A DNA stretch of 51,110 nt from Pseudomonadota bacterium (GTDB lineage Bacteria; Pseudomonadota; Gammaproteobacteria; Steroidobacterales; Steroidobacteraceae): the NCBI GenBank assembly GCA_021849615.1, contig JAJZSQ010000011.1, forward strand, positions 1 to 51,110, written 5' to 3'. The notes under the pieces were generated by a model that saw only the letters and a program-made list of their open reading frames with translations, did no database searches and was not told the origin of the DNA. Below are positions 1 through 7,830 of this stretch, piece by piece; position 1 is the first letter of the stretch, and the number at the start of each line of letters is the position of its first letter. Both the position numbers and the translations under genes were made by a program.

Positions 1-301
1 GCTCGCCGTCGAAGGTGCGGGTCGGACACAATTCGGTGGTGTTCTGACCCGGATAGAGCGAAGCGCCGGACGGGTCGCGGTTCACGTCGATCACCGTGCG
101 GCTGATCCTGGTGCGCACCGTGGTGGCCCCGAGCGCGAGTGCCATCGCGTAGAGCCGATCGACGTACCAGTCGGCATCCTTGCGGGCGAGCCACGGCGAG
201 ACCAGCCGCTCGGCGATCGGCGCCGGCAACTCCGTGCCCGTGTGCGGAAAGCTGATCACGAGCGGCGCATCGCCGCGCTCGACTTCCAGCCACTCGTTCA
301 T
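1..301 (-). CDS. hutG: N-formylglutamate deformylase, partial (C-terminus outside window)
   Basis: The first 100 residues are visible, beginning [20 protein letters not shown] and running into the window edge. The early SFPHTG motif, followed by DWYVDRLY and [10 protein letters not shown], is typical of the N-formylglutamate amidohydrolase family, which hydrolyses N-formyl-L-glutamate to glutamate and formate, the last step of the five-step histidine pathway. The ATG overlaps the hutH stop by four bases (ATGA), so it is probably translationally coupled as the third gene of hutI-hutH-hutG. Its presence together with hutF shows that this organism uses the formylglutamate route rather than direct formiminoglutamase. 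A zinc-dependent amidohydrolase fold is expected from the family. The C-terminal part cannot be judged. Confidence 0.9.
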   Translation of the reverse strand, partial: MNEWLEVERGDAPLVISFPHTGTELPAPIAERLVSPWLARKDADWYVDRLYAMALALGATTVRTRISRTVIDVNRDPSGASLYPGQNTTELCPTRTFDGE

Positions 302-1836
302 ACCGGCTCCAGGTCGGGCAGCGGAACACCGGCTGCTCTTGGCAACGCCCGCTCGCGCACCAGCTCGGTGGCGGCCTCGAGATCGGCATGCAGATAGCGA
401 TCCTCGCCGAGCGGCGGGATGCGCGCGCGCACCGCGCTGCGCACCGCCTCGAGCGCCGCGCTCGAGCGCAGGCCGCGGTGAAAGTCGCAGCCCTGTGCCG
501 CGGTGATCAGTTCGATGCCGATGATCGCCGCGGCGTTGCGGGTCATCTGGTGCAGGCGGCGCGCCCCGTGCGCCGCCATGGACACGTGGTCTTCCTGGTT
601 GGCCGAGGTCGGAATCGAATCGACGCTGGCCGGGTGGGCGCACTGCTTGTTTTCCGACACCAGCGCCGCGGCGGTCACCTGCGGCATCATCAGTCCGGAA
701 TTCAAGCCCGGGCTCGGGGTGAGGAATGCCGGCAGCCCGGAGAGCGCCGGATCGACCAGCATGGCGATACGCCGCTCGGAGAGCGAGCCGATCTCGCACA
801 CCGCGAGCGCCATCACGTCGGCGGCGAACGCCACCGGTTCGGCATGGAAGTTTCCGCCCGAGAGGGCTTCGTCGGCATCGGGGAAGATCAGCGGGTTGTC
901 CGACACGCCGTTGGCTTCGCAGGCGAGCGTGCTGGCGGCGTGACGCAGCAGATCGAGTGCCGCGCCCATCACTTGGGGTTGGCAGCGCAGACAGTACGGG
1001 TCCTGCACGCGCGGATCGGCCGTGCGATGCGAATCACGGATCGCCGAACCGATCATGAGCGCGCGTAGCGCCGCCGCCGTTTCGATTTGACCGCGATGAC
1101 CACGCAGCGCATGGATGCGCGCATCGAACGGCGTGTCGGAACCCTTGGCGGCCTCCGTGGACAACGCCCCGGTGACCAAGGCCGACTGAAACACGGTCTC
1201 GATGTCGAATAACGCAGCGAGCGCATTGGCCGTGGAGAACTGCGTGCCATTCAGGAGCGCGAGCCCCTCTTTGGGCGCGAGCGTCAGCGGCTCGAGACCC
1301 GCCTCGTGCAGCGCTTCGGCGGCCGGGGCACGCGTCCCGTCCGGCCGGCGGATCTCCCCGACACCGATCAGGACGCAAGCCAGGTGCGCCAGCGGCGCAA
1401 GATCGCCCGATGCACCGACCGAGCCTTGGGCCGGAACGACCGGCAGCAGGTCGCGCTCGAGCAGCGCGCAGAGCTGCCGGACCGTCTCCGGGCGCACCCC
1501 GGAGGCGCCCTGTGCGACGTTGGCAATCTTCAGCGCCAACATCAGCCGCGTGACGGGAGCGGGCATGATCTCGCCCACCCCGGCGCAGTGCGACAGGACG
1601 ATATTGCGCTGCAGGCGGGCCAGATCGGCCGCCTCGATACGCACGCTGGCGAGCTTGCCGAATCCGGTGTTGATGCCGTACACGGGCTCGCCGCGCGCCA
1701 CGATGCGCGTGACGGCCTCCGCACCGCGCGCGATCCCGGCATAACAATGCTCATCGAGGGCAACGGGGTGGCCGCGGTAAATCGCAGTCCAGTCGGCCAG
1801 CGAGACCCGGCCGGGTGTCATCACGATGGAACTCAA
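298..1836 (-). CDS. hutH: Histidine ammonia-lyase
   Basis: Converts L-histidine to trans-urocanate and ammonia, the first step of histidine catabolism, in the cytoplasm. The motif [14 protein letters not shown] contains the Ala-Ser-Gly triad that cyclises to the MIO electrophile; YGINTGFG upstream supplies the conserved Tyr. I choose a TTG start at 1836-1834. It forms a TTGA overlap with the hutI stop and has GGAGG five bases upstream. It gives 512 residues with the ASG triad at 142-144, the register I recall for Pseudomonas HutH. A TTG at 1848 or an ATG at 1821 are alternatives. The gene lies between hutI and hutG in one operon. Function is secure; the start is inferred. Confidence 0.96.
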   Translation of the reverse strand: MSSIVMTPGRVSLADWTAIYRGHPVALDEHCYAGIARGAEAVTRIVARGEPVYGINTGFGKLASVRIEAADLARLQRNIVLSHCAGVGEIMPAPVTRLMLALKIANVAQGASGVRPETVRQLCALLERDLLPVVPAQGSVGASGDLAPLAHLACVLIGVGEIRRPDGTRAPAAEALHEAGLEPLTLAPKEGLALLNGTQFSTANALAALFDIETVFQSALVTGALSTEAAKGSDTPFDARIHALRGHRGQIETAAALRALMIGSAIRDSHRTADPRVQDPYCLRCQPQVMGAALDLLRHAASTLACEANGVSDNPLIFPDADEALSGGNFHAEPVAFAADVMALAVCEIGSLSERRIAMLVDPALSGLPAFLTPSPGLNSGLMMPQVTAAALVSENKQCAHPASVDSIPTSANQEDHVSMAAHGARRLHQMTRNAAAIIGIELITAAQGCDFHRGLRSSAALEAVRSAVRARIPPLGEDRYLHADLEAATELVRERALPRAAGVPLPDLEPV

Positions 1837-3035
1837 TGGCCCCTCCAAATGCGGGCATACAGGGGATTGCGGCCGATCCAGTAGACGAGTTCGGCTGCGC
1901 GGGTCGCGTTCCAGATGGCGAGGTCCGCGGACTTGCCGGGCTCGAGCGTCCCGATGTCGTGCTGGCGCCCGAGGGCGAACGCCGCCTCGCGGGTCACGGC
2001 CGCCAGCGTCTCCTCGACGGTCAGACCGAACTGGATCGCGCCGAGATTCATGGCCGTGAGGATCGAGAGCAGCGGCGAGGTTCCAGGATTGCAGTCAGTC
2101 GCGAGCGCGATGCGCACGCCGTGGCGGCGCAGCGTCTGAACCGGTGGGCGCTGCTGCTCGCGCAGACAATAAAACGCCCCCGGCAGCAGCACCGCCACGG
2201 TGCCAGCCTGCGCCATCGCCGCGACGCCCGCTTCATTCGTCCATTCCAGATGATCAGCCGACAGAGCACCGAATTGCGCCGCCAGCGAGGCGCCGCCGCC
2301 ATCGGAGAGCTGGTCGGCGTGCAGCTTCACCGGCAAGCCGTGATGGCGAGCTGCCGTGAACACTTCGCGCAGCTCCTCGGGGCTGAAGGCGATGCGCTCG
2401 CAGAAGCCGTCGACGGCATCGGCCAATCCTTCGGCTGCCGCCCGTGGAATCATTTCCTCGCGGATGGCACGCAGATACGCCTCGCGGTCCATGTCCGGCG
2501 GTACGGCGTGGGCGGCGAGCAGCGTAGTGACGACCCCGAGCGGCAACTTGCGCCCCAGCGCGCGTGCCACACGCAACATGCGCAGTTCGTGCGATAGCTC
2601 CAGGCCGTACCCGGACTTGATCTCGACCGTGGTGACGCCCTCGCCCATCAGCACGCTCAGCCGCTCCGCAGCTGCGCTCAGCAGGGTCTGCTCCGGAGCG
2701 GCGCGGGTGGCACGCACGGTGGCGAGAATGCCGCCGCCGGCACGGGCAATGCTCTGGTAGTCGGCCCCGGCGAGGCGCATCTCGAACTCCGCACTGCGCT
2801 CACCGCCGAACACGATATGCGTGTGGCAGTCGATCAGACCCGGGGTGACCAGACGACCGCCGAGATCGATTTCCTCGCGCGCATGGGCGCCGGCGGGCAG
2901 TTCCGCGGCGGGCCCTGCAAACACGATCCGCCCGTCCGCGACGCCGAGCGCGCCGCGCTCGATCAGACCGATGCCCGGCAGCCGCGGCGAGAGTGTCGCC
3001 AGGGTCGCGCCGCGCCACAAACGATCGAATTGCAC
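1833..3035 (-). CDS. hutI: Imidazolonepropionase
   Basis: Amidohydrolase-superfamily enzyme that opens 4-imidazolone-5-propanoate to N-formimino-L-glutamate. Visible motifs are [15 protein letters not shown] (metal-binding HxH), IKSGYGL, KLHADQ (His ligand) and [11 protein letters not shown] (catalytic Asp region). The frame stays open upstream to 3182, but that would run through the divergent hutF promoter and add an unrelated N-terminus. A GTG at 3035-3033, preceded by GAAAAGG, gives 400 residues beginning [12 protein letters not shown], the usual family length. It is first gene of the leftward hutI-hutH-hutG operon and its promoter carries the proposed HutC operator. Urocanase, which makes its substrate, is not in the window. 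Confidence 0.95.
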   Translation of the reverse strand: MQFDRLWRGATLATLSPRLPGIGLIERGALGVADGRIVFAGPAAELPAGAHAREEIDLGGRLVTPGLIDCHTHIVFGGERSAEFEMRLAGADYQSIARAGGGILATVRATRAAPEQTLLSAAAERLSVLMGEGVTTVEIKSGYGLELSHELRMLRVARALGRKLPLGVVTTLLAAHAVPPDMDREAYLRAIREEMIPRAAAEGLADAVDGFCERIAFSPEELREVFTAARHHGLPVKLHADQLSDGGGASLAAQFGALSADHLEWTNEAGVAAMAQAGTVAVLLPGAFYCLREQQRPPVQTLRRHGVRIALATDCNPGTSPLLSILTAMNLGAIQFGLTVEETLAAVTREAAFALGRQHDIGTLEPGKSADLAIWNATRAAELVYWIGRNPLYARIWRGH

Positions 3036-3045
3036 TGCCGGGGCC

Positions 3046-3074
3046 TTTTCATTTGCGGAGCCAAATTCTAATAT
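3046..3074 (+). promoter_or_regulatory. Candidate sigma-70 promoter of hutFC
   Basis: TTTTCA at 3046-3051, a 17-base spacer and TAATAT at 3069-3074, each matching consensus at four of six positions. The -10 box is overlapped by the palindrome at 3071-3086. A transcript would start near 3081, about 46 bases before the chosen hutF ATG. Weak but well placed. Confidence 0.4.
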
Positions 3075-3093
3075 GCCTAGACATATGGCGAAA
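3065..3093 (-). promoter_or_regulatory. Candidate sigma-70 promoter of hutIHG
   Basis: On the minus strand a TAGAAT -10 (3070-3065, five of six consensus bases) follows a 17-base spacer and a weak TTTCGC -35 (3093-3088). The 16-base palindrome at 3071-3086 fills the spacer, so a bound repressor would block polymerase. The predicted transcript would start near 3058 and give a leader of about 23 bases before the GTG. Inferred from sequence only. Confidence 0.5.
3071..3086. promoter_or_regulatory. Palindromic operator, probable HutC site
   Basis: The sequence ATATGCCTAGACATAT matches its own reverse complement at 14 of 16 positions and contains a TGYCTAGACA core. GntR/HutC regulators of hut genes generally bind short TGT-N4-ACA-like palindromes (recalled, not checked). 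It lies about 36 bases from the hutI start and 41 from the hutF start, overlapping both candidate promoters, so a single HutC dimer could control both arms with urocanate as inducer. Confidence 0.6.
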
Positions 3094-3126
3094 CCCCCCC
3101 GGGGGCACGGGCGGACCGAGCGCAGC

Positions 3127-4497
3127 ATGAACCGGACATTCTTCTTCGACACCGCATGGCTGCCGGCCGGGTGGCGGCGCAAGGTGCGGGTGACGGTGCG
3201 CGCCGGCCTGATCTGCGAAGTAGCGTGCGGCGCCGCCGCCGCCCCGCAGGATGTGCACCTCGCGCTCGCCCTGCCGGGCGTTCCGAACCTGCACAGTCAC
3301 GCCTTCCAGCGCGCCATGGCCGGCCTCGCCGAGCGACGCGGACCGAGCGGCACGGATGACTTCTGGTCCTGGCGCGAGGTGATGTACCGCTTTCTCGAGC
3401 GCATCGACCCTGATGACCTCGAGATCATCGCCGCGTACACCTACGCGGACCTGCTCGAGGCGGGCTTCACCTCGGTCGGGGAGTTTCACTACCTGCACCG
3501 TGATCCGCACGGCGTGCTGTATCAGGACCCGGCGGAGCTCGCGCTGCGCCATGCGGCCGCCGCCGACACCACCGGCATCGGACTGACGCTGCTGCCGGTG
3601 TTCTACGAGTCGAGCCAGTTCGGCGGCGCCGCGCCCACCGCGGGCCAGCGGCGGTTCATCACCGACCTGGAGGAGTTCGAGCGCATCAGCGCGCGGATCC
3701 GCGCGGCCGTTCCCGTGAGCGACGCCCGCAACGTCGGCATCGCGCCGCACTCGCTGCGGGCGGTGACCGCTGCGCACCTGGCGCGGCTGCTCGACGGCCA
3801 CCCGCACGGTCCGGTGCACATTCACGCCGCGGAGCAGATGAAGGAAGTCGAGGACTGCCTGGCGTTCACGGGCATGCGCCCGGTGCAGTGGCTGCTTCGG
3901 CACGCCCACCTCGATGCGCGCTGGTGCCTGGTCCATGCCACCCATCTGACCGATCCGGAGATCCGCGAACTGGCCGGCAGCGGCGCGGTGGCCGGGCTGT
4001 GTCCGGTCACCGAGGCCAATCTCGGCGATGGCATTTTCCCCTCGGTTGCGTATGCGCACGCGGCGGGCCGGTGGGGAATCGGTACCGACTCGCACATCCG
4101 GCTCGATGCGGCCGGAGAACTGCGCCAGCTGGAGTACACACAGCGGCTGACACGCCGGGCGCGCAACGTTCTGGCGCGCGCCGATCAACCCTCGAGCGGT
4201 GCGAGCCTGCTCGCAGAGGCGTTGCGCGGCGGCGCCCAGGCGCTCGCGTTGCCCGTAGGCGCCATTGCCTCAGGCTGCCGCGCCGACTTCATCGGCCTGG
4301 ACGCGCAGCATCCGGATCTCGCCGGGCGCACCGCGGACTCTGCGATCGACACCTGGGTGTTTGCCTCAGGGCGCTCCCTGATCAAGGACGTCATCGCGGG
4401 CGGCGAACACGTCGTAGAAGCCGGCAGACACAGAGACCGCGATCGGATCAACGCCGCCTATCGCCGCACAGTGAGCCGGCTGCTGCAGACGGCATGA
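3127..4497 (+). CDS. hutF: Formimidoylglutamate deiminase
   Basis: Deiminates N-formimino-L-glutamate to N-formyl-L-glutamate and ammonia, feeding HutG. It is an amidohydrolase: [13 protein letters not shown] supplies the HxH metal ligands, IHAAEQ a further His, VHATHLT the conserved His, and GTDSHI the catalytic Asp. The start at 3127 ([13 protein letters not shown]) gives 456 residues, close to family length. In-frame ATGs at 3073 and 3085 lie inside the proposed operator and are less likely; far-upstream codons of the open frame belong to antisense hutI. hutC follows after one base, so hutF-hutC is an operon divergent from hutIHG. Confidence 0.95.
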   Translation: MNRTFFFDTAWLPAGWRRKVRVTVRAGLICEVACGAAAAPQDVHLALALPGVPNLHSHAFQRAMAGLAERRGPSGTDDFWSWREVMYRFLERIDPDDLEIIAAYTYADLLEAGFTSVGEFHYLHRDPHGVLYQDPAELALRHAAAADTTGIGLTLLPVFYESSQFGGAAPTAGQRRFITDLEEFERISARIRAAVPVSDARNVGIAPHSLRAVTAAHLARLLDGHPHGPVHIHAAEQMKEVEDCLAFTGMRPVQWLLRHAHLDARWCLVHATHLTDPEIRELAGSGAVAGLCPVTEANLGDGIFPSVAYAHAAGRWGIGTDSHIRLDAAGELRQLEYTQRLTRRARNVLARADQPSSGASLLAEALRGGAQALALPVGAIASGCRADFIGLDAQHPDLAGRTADSAIDTWVFASGRSLIKDVIAGGEHVVEAGRHRDRDRINAAYRRTVSRLLQTA

Positions 4498-4498
4498 T

Positions 4499-5245
4499 AT
4501 GAAAGGCGGCGCTGCTTCCCCCCCGGCACGCACCGGTACCGTGCCCCGCTCCCGCGAGATCTACGACGCGCTGCGGCAGAAGATCGTGTCGGGCGAATGG
4601 CCTGCGGGCCACCGGCTGCCGTCCGAGCATGAACTGGCGCGGGCATTCGGCTGCGCGCGCATGACCATCGGCAAGGCGCTCGGCGCGCTGGCCGAGCAGC
4701 GGCTGGTCACGCGCCGCCGCCGCGCCGGCACCACCGTGAACCTGCCGCGCCCGCAGGAATCGGTCCTGGAGATCCACGACATCGAAGCCGAGCTGCTTGC
4801 CGCCGGCGTGCGCTATACCTACGAGTCGCTCGAGCGGCGCATCCGCCGCGCCACGACCGAGGACGCAGGGGCTCTGGGCGTGCCGCCCGGCACCCCGGTG
4901 TTGGCGCTGACCGGTCTGCATCGCGCCTCCGGCCGACCCCATGCCCTCGAGGAGCGGCTGATCAACCTGCAGGCAGTCCCCGAGGCACGGACCGAGCGGT
5001 TCACCGCCATCTCGCCCGGCCGCTGGCTCCTGCAGCGCATTCCGTGGACGGAAGCCGAGCACCAGATCGGCGCCCTCAACGCCGATGCGGACATCGCGCG
5101 ACGGCTTGCGATCCGCCGCAACACGGCGTGCCTGGCCATCGAGCGCAATACCTGGCGCGATGAGCAGCGCATCACTCACGTCAGGGTCATCTACCCCTGC
5201 GAACAGCACCGGCTCGTTGCACGCTTCCGTTACCGGCCGCTTTGA
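4499..5245 (+). CDS. hutC: Histidine utilisation repressor HutC (GntR family)
   Basis: Transcriptional repressor of hut genes that responds to urocanate. Residues about 15-82 form the GntR winged helix (SREIYDALRQKIVSGEWPAG, LPSEHELARAFG, MTIGKALGALAEQ) and residues about 95-245 the UTRA ligand-binding domain (EERLINLQAVPEA, TEAEHQIGALNAD, THVRVIYPCEQHRLVARF), which matches HutC closely. At 248 residues the length is usual. The ATG is one base after the hutF TGA. The palindrome between hutI and hutF is its likely target, giving autoregulation through the hutFC promoter. No terminator-like hairpin is evident before the convergent radical SAM gene. Confidence 0.95.
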   Translation: MKGGAASPPARTGTVPRSREIYDALRQKIVSGEWPAGHRLPSEHELARAFGCARMTIGKALGALAEQRLVTRRRRAGTTVNLPRPQESVLEIHDIEAELLAAGVRYTYESLERRIRRATTEDAGALGVPPGTPVLALTGLHRASGRPHALEERLINLQAVPEARTERFTAISPGRWLLQRIPWTEAEHQIGALNADADIARRLAIRRNTACLAIERNTWRDEQRITHVRVIYPCEQHRLVARFRYRPL

Positions 5246-5345
5246 CATCAGCCACGGCAGCGCAATCGGCCGCCCGATGTGCTTGGGGGACGCACGTCGT
5301 AGGGCATGGACGGCGAGTCGAGCCGCGCCACCGCGCAATTCGGAA

Positions 5346-6428
5346 CTAGAAGTTCAGCGCCAGCTGCGCACTGCCACCCGGGCGGCGGAAGTGTCCGACC
5401 TCGAGCGGTGCATTCCGTCCGGTGTTCAATCCCGTCCGACGGCAGGCCGCGTGGAAGCGGACCCGCAGCATATCGGCGAACGGGCCCTCACCGCGCATGC
5501 GGCTGCCGAAGCGTGGATCGTTCTCGCGCCCGTTGCGCATCTGGCGGATCAGAGACAACACATGCGCGGCACGGTCCGGATAGTGCGCCTCGAGCCACTC
5601 GCTGAACAGCGTGCGCAGCTCGTGGGGCAGTCGCAGCAGAACATATCCGGCCCATTGCGCGCCCGAGGCGGCGGCGGCCTCGAGAATCCGCTCCATCTCG
5701 TGATCGGTGAGCGCCGGGATCACCGGCGCGACCAGCACGCCGGCGGGGATGCCGGCTGCGGTGAGTTCGCGCACCGTGCGCAGCCGCGCCGACGGTGATG
5801 CCGTCTGCGGCTCCATGCGCCGCTTCAATTCAGCATCGAGTGTCGTGATGCTGATGCCGACCTGCACCAGATGGTCCTTCGCCAACACGCTGAGCAGATC
5901 GAGCTCGCGCAGCACCAACGCGCTCTTGGTGATGATGGTGACGGGGTGGCGGCAGGCCGCGAGCACCTCGAGAATCGCGCGGGTGACGCGCAGCTGGCGC
6001 TCGATGGGCTGATACGGATCGGTGTTGGCGCCGAGGGTGATGGGCTTGCAGCGATACCCGGGCCGCGCGAGCTCGCACTGCAGCAGCTCGGCCGCGTCCG
6101 CCTTGTAGAAGAGCTTGGTTTCGAAATCCAGCCCCGCCGAGAGCCCCATGTAGGCATGGCTCGGCCGCGCATAGCAGTACACGCACGCGTGACTGCAGCC
6201 GCGGTACGGATTGATCGACTGCTCGAACGGGATGTCGGGCGAATCGTTGGTGGTGATCAGCGCGCGGGCATGCTCGGCCGTCACGGTGAGCGGCGGACCG
6301 TCGATTGCAGCCTCCTGGAACCAGCCGTCGTCGACGGCCTCGGTGCTGCGCCGCTCGAATCGACCGGCGGGATTGGAGAGCGCGCCGTGTCCGGGGATCA
6401 CCGTACCGCCACGCCAGGGAGAAGCCAT
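5346..6428 (-). CDS. PA0069-family radical SAM protein (spore photoproduct lyase-like)
   Basis: A 360-residue radical SAM protein. The cluster motif is CSHACVYC with Cys 78, 82 and 85, preceded by SINPYRG, followed by GANTDPYQPIE and ITTLD strands typical of the barrel. The GHGALSNPAGRFE start and this cysteine region resemble the Rv2578c/PA0069 family, related to DNA photoproduct lyases; its reaction is unknown. The start at 6428 is the first Met after the LexA-like promoter. Upstream codons of the open frame cross that promoter and are not plausible. No Shine-Dalgarno is visible and the predicted transcript begins at or beside the ATG, so it may be leaderless. Control by DNA damage is inferred from the promoter box. 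Confidence 0.85.
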   Translation of the reverse strand: MASPWRGGTVIPGHGALSNPAGRFERRSTEAVDDGWFQEAAIDGPPLTVTAEHARALITTNDSPDIPFEQSINPYRGCSHACVYCYARPSHAYMGLSAGLDFETKLFYKADAAELLQCELARPGYRCKPITLGANTDPYQPIERQLRVTRAILEVLAACRHPVTIITKSALVLRELDLLSVLAKDHLVQVGISITTLDAELKRRMEPQTASPSARLRTVRELTAAGIPAGVLVAPVIPALTDHEMERILEAAAASGAQWAGYVLLRLPHELRTLFSEWLEAHYPDRAAHVLSLIRQMRNGRENDPRFGSRMRGEGPFADMLRVRFHAACRRTGLNTGRNAPLEVGHFRRPGGSAQLALNF

Positions 6429-6434
6429 GGGAAG

Positions 6435-6463
6435 ACTGTACAAATGTACAGATCGTTTGTAAA
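6435..6463 (-). promoter_or_regulatory. Promoter of the radical SAM gene
   Basis: On the minus strand TTTACA (6463-6458, five of six consensus bases), a 17-base spacer, and TACAGT (6440-6435, four of six). Transcription would start near 6428, at the ATG itself. The LexA-like box covers most of the -10 and the adjoining spacer. Confidence 0.6.
6436..6451. promoter_or_regulatory. lexA box: LexA (SOS) box
   Basis: CTGTACAAATGTACAG is an exact CTGT-N8-ACAG match, the LexA half-site arrangement of gammaproteobacteria and many other proteobacteria, and is a perfect inverted repeat apart from the two central bases. It overlaps the -10 of the radical SAM promoter seven bases before the start codon, the expected place for a repressor. 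I recall PA0069 of Pseudomonas aeruginosa being listed in the LexA regulon, but I could not check this. Confidence 0.75.
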
Positions 6464-6569
6464 GGCCGCGCGAACCGCGGAATCTGGACGTAGCGAGGCG
6501 TGACACAGGGTACGTCGCGCCGCGGCCGCGCGGAGGCCTGCTTCGGCGGAGTCGGATCGCCCCGTCTTG

Positions 6570-6587
6570 GTGCGCGCCACGGCGCAC
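6570..6587. promoter_or_regulatory. Possible second enhancer dyad upstream of glnK
   Basis: GTGCGC-N6-GCGCAC is a perfect inverted repeat just upstream of the better NtrC-like site. It shares GTGC/GCAC half-site letters with NtrC sites, but the spacing is not canonical. It could be a weak second NtrC site or a chance GC-rich dyad. Confidence 0.25.
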
Positions 6588-6590
6588 GTC

Positions 6591-6605
6591 GCGCCATAAT
6601 GGTGC
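6591..6605. promoter_or_regulatory. NtrC-binding site (enhancer)
   Basis: GCGCCATAATGGTGC differs at one base from the half-site pattern GCACCA-N3-TGGTGC seen at enterobacterial glnA enhancers. It is centred about 97 bases upstream of the predicted sigma-54 start of the P-II gene, the normal enhancer distance. This implies activation by phosphorylated NtrC under nitrogen limitation. Confidence 0.65.
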
Positions 6606-6668
6606 GCACCCCCGAGCGACCCGATCCTGCGCATGCACAGACTCAGGCAGTTACGGGCATTCCCCCCA

Positions 6669-6684
6669 TGGCACGAAAGCTGCA
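6669..6684 (+). promoter_or_regulatory. Sigma-54 (RpoN) promoter of the P-II gene
   Basis: TGGCACGAAAGCTGCA matches the -24/-12 consensus TGGCACG-N4-TTGCA with one mismatch, keeping the invariant GG and GC 12 bases apart. The start would be near 6695, leaving a leader of about 80 bases before glnK. Confidence 0.8.
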
Positions 6685-6749
6685 AAATCGGCCGTGGCAA
6701 GATTGACCGGCGCGCGGGAGATCCCCCGCGCGACCGCACGTTACGCTAG

Positions 6750-7115
<366 letters not shown>

Positions 7116-7121
7116 TGCACC

Positions 7122-7157
7122 GCGGAGGCGGGCCCGCCTGCGCGGGCCCGCCTCCGC
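7122..7157. terminator. Bidirectional terminator-like hairpin between glnK and ilvH
   Basis: A perfect 16-base-pair GC stem (GCGGAGGCGGGCCCGC, 7122-7137, with its complement at 7142-7157) and a CTGC loop. There is no T tract on either side. It fills the space between two convergent stop codons, so it probably ends or stabilises both transcripts. Confidence 0.7.
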
Positions 7158-7661
7158 TCAAGCGCGCACCATCCGCATGGGTCGCGCGTTGCGCTCGATG
7201 CCGAGCGCGCCGCTGCGGACCACCTCGAGCAGCTCGGCGCTGCGGGCCAGTTCGGCCTCGAATGCGTTGACCTCCGCCTCGCTGGCGGTCAGTTCCACGA
7301 TGAACCCGTCCGGTGCCGGATCGAGCACCCGTCCGCCGGTGCGCACCACGTAACCGCGTACCGCATCGACCTGATCAGGCCGCACTTTGACTTTGAGCAG
7401 GATCAGCTCGCGTTCCAGGTGCTCGCCCCGCGTCATGTCCTCGATGCTGACCACGTCGATGAGCTTGTACAGCTGGTTGACGATCTGCTGAATGACCGCA
7501 TCGGACCCTTGGGTCACCAGCGTCAGGCGCGAGACGGTCGGGTCGTGCGTAGCGGCGACCGAGAGCGACTCGATGTTGTAGCCGCGAGTAGCGAACATGC
7601 CGGCGATCCGGCTGAGCGCGCCGGCTTCGTTCTGCAGCAGGATGGCGATGATGTGGCGCAT
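7158..7661 (-). CDS. ilvH: Acetolactate synthase small (regulatory) subunit
   Basis: Regulatory subunit of acetohydroxyacid synthase, conferring valine feedback inhibition. The ACT domain begins MRHIIAILLQNEAGALSRIA, with the family hallmark FATRGYNIESLSVAAT and VIQQIVNQLYKLIDVV; a second C-terminal domain covers about residues 80-165. The start at 7661 gives 167 residues, near the usual 163; 21 upstream codons of open frame are not family-like. It is transcribed away from the large-subunit gene at 7831, whereas ilvI/B and ilvH normally lie in one operon, large subunit first. Subunit balance therefore needs two promoters in the 169-base divergent region. Confidence 0.93.
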   Translation of the reverse strand: MRHIIAILLQNEAGALSRIAGMFATRGYNIESLSVAATHDPTVSRLTLVTQGSDAVIQQIVNQLYKLIDVVSIEDMTRGEHLERELILLKVKVRPDQVDAVRGYVVRTGGRVLDPAPDGFIVELTASEAEVNAFEAELARSAELLEVVRSGALGIERNARPMRMVRA

Positions 7662-7728
7662 GGGCTTCCAGAGAGAATCGGGCGGGACGGCAGCAGAATA
7701 AAGGATCGCGCCGGCAGCGGCCATGCGC

Positions 7729-7744
7729 GCGCCCCGCGGGGCGC
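7729..7744. promoter_or_regulatory. GC palindrome in the ilvH/ilvB divergent region
   Basis: GCGCCCCGCGGGGCGC is a perfect 16-base palindrome between the two divergent acetolactate synthase genes. It could be an operator shared by both or simply a GC-rich hairpin. No recognised regulator consensus (for example Lrp) is visible. Confidence 0.25.
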
Positions 7745-7830
7745 AACTTCCGGCCGGCGGACCGACCTGCTAGTCTCGCAGCATCTCCCCTTTTTCCGGA
7801 ACCCTGCCGCCGCCACATGAGAGCGCCGCC

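Noticed and set aside
3036-3182. N-terminal extension of imidazolonepropionase
   Set aside because: It runs through the divergent promoter and operator, lacks family similarity, and the GTG at 3035 has a better ribosome site and gives the standard length.
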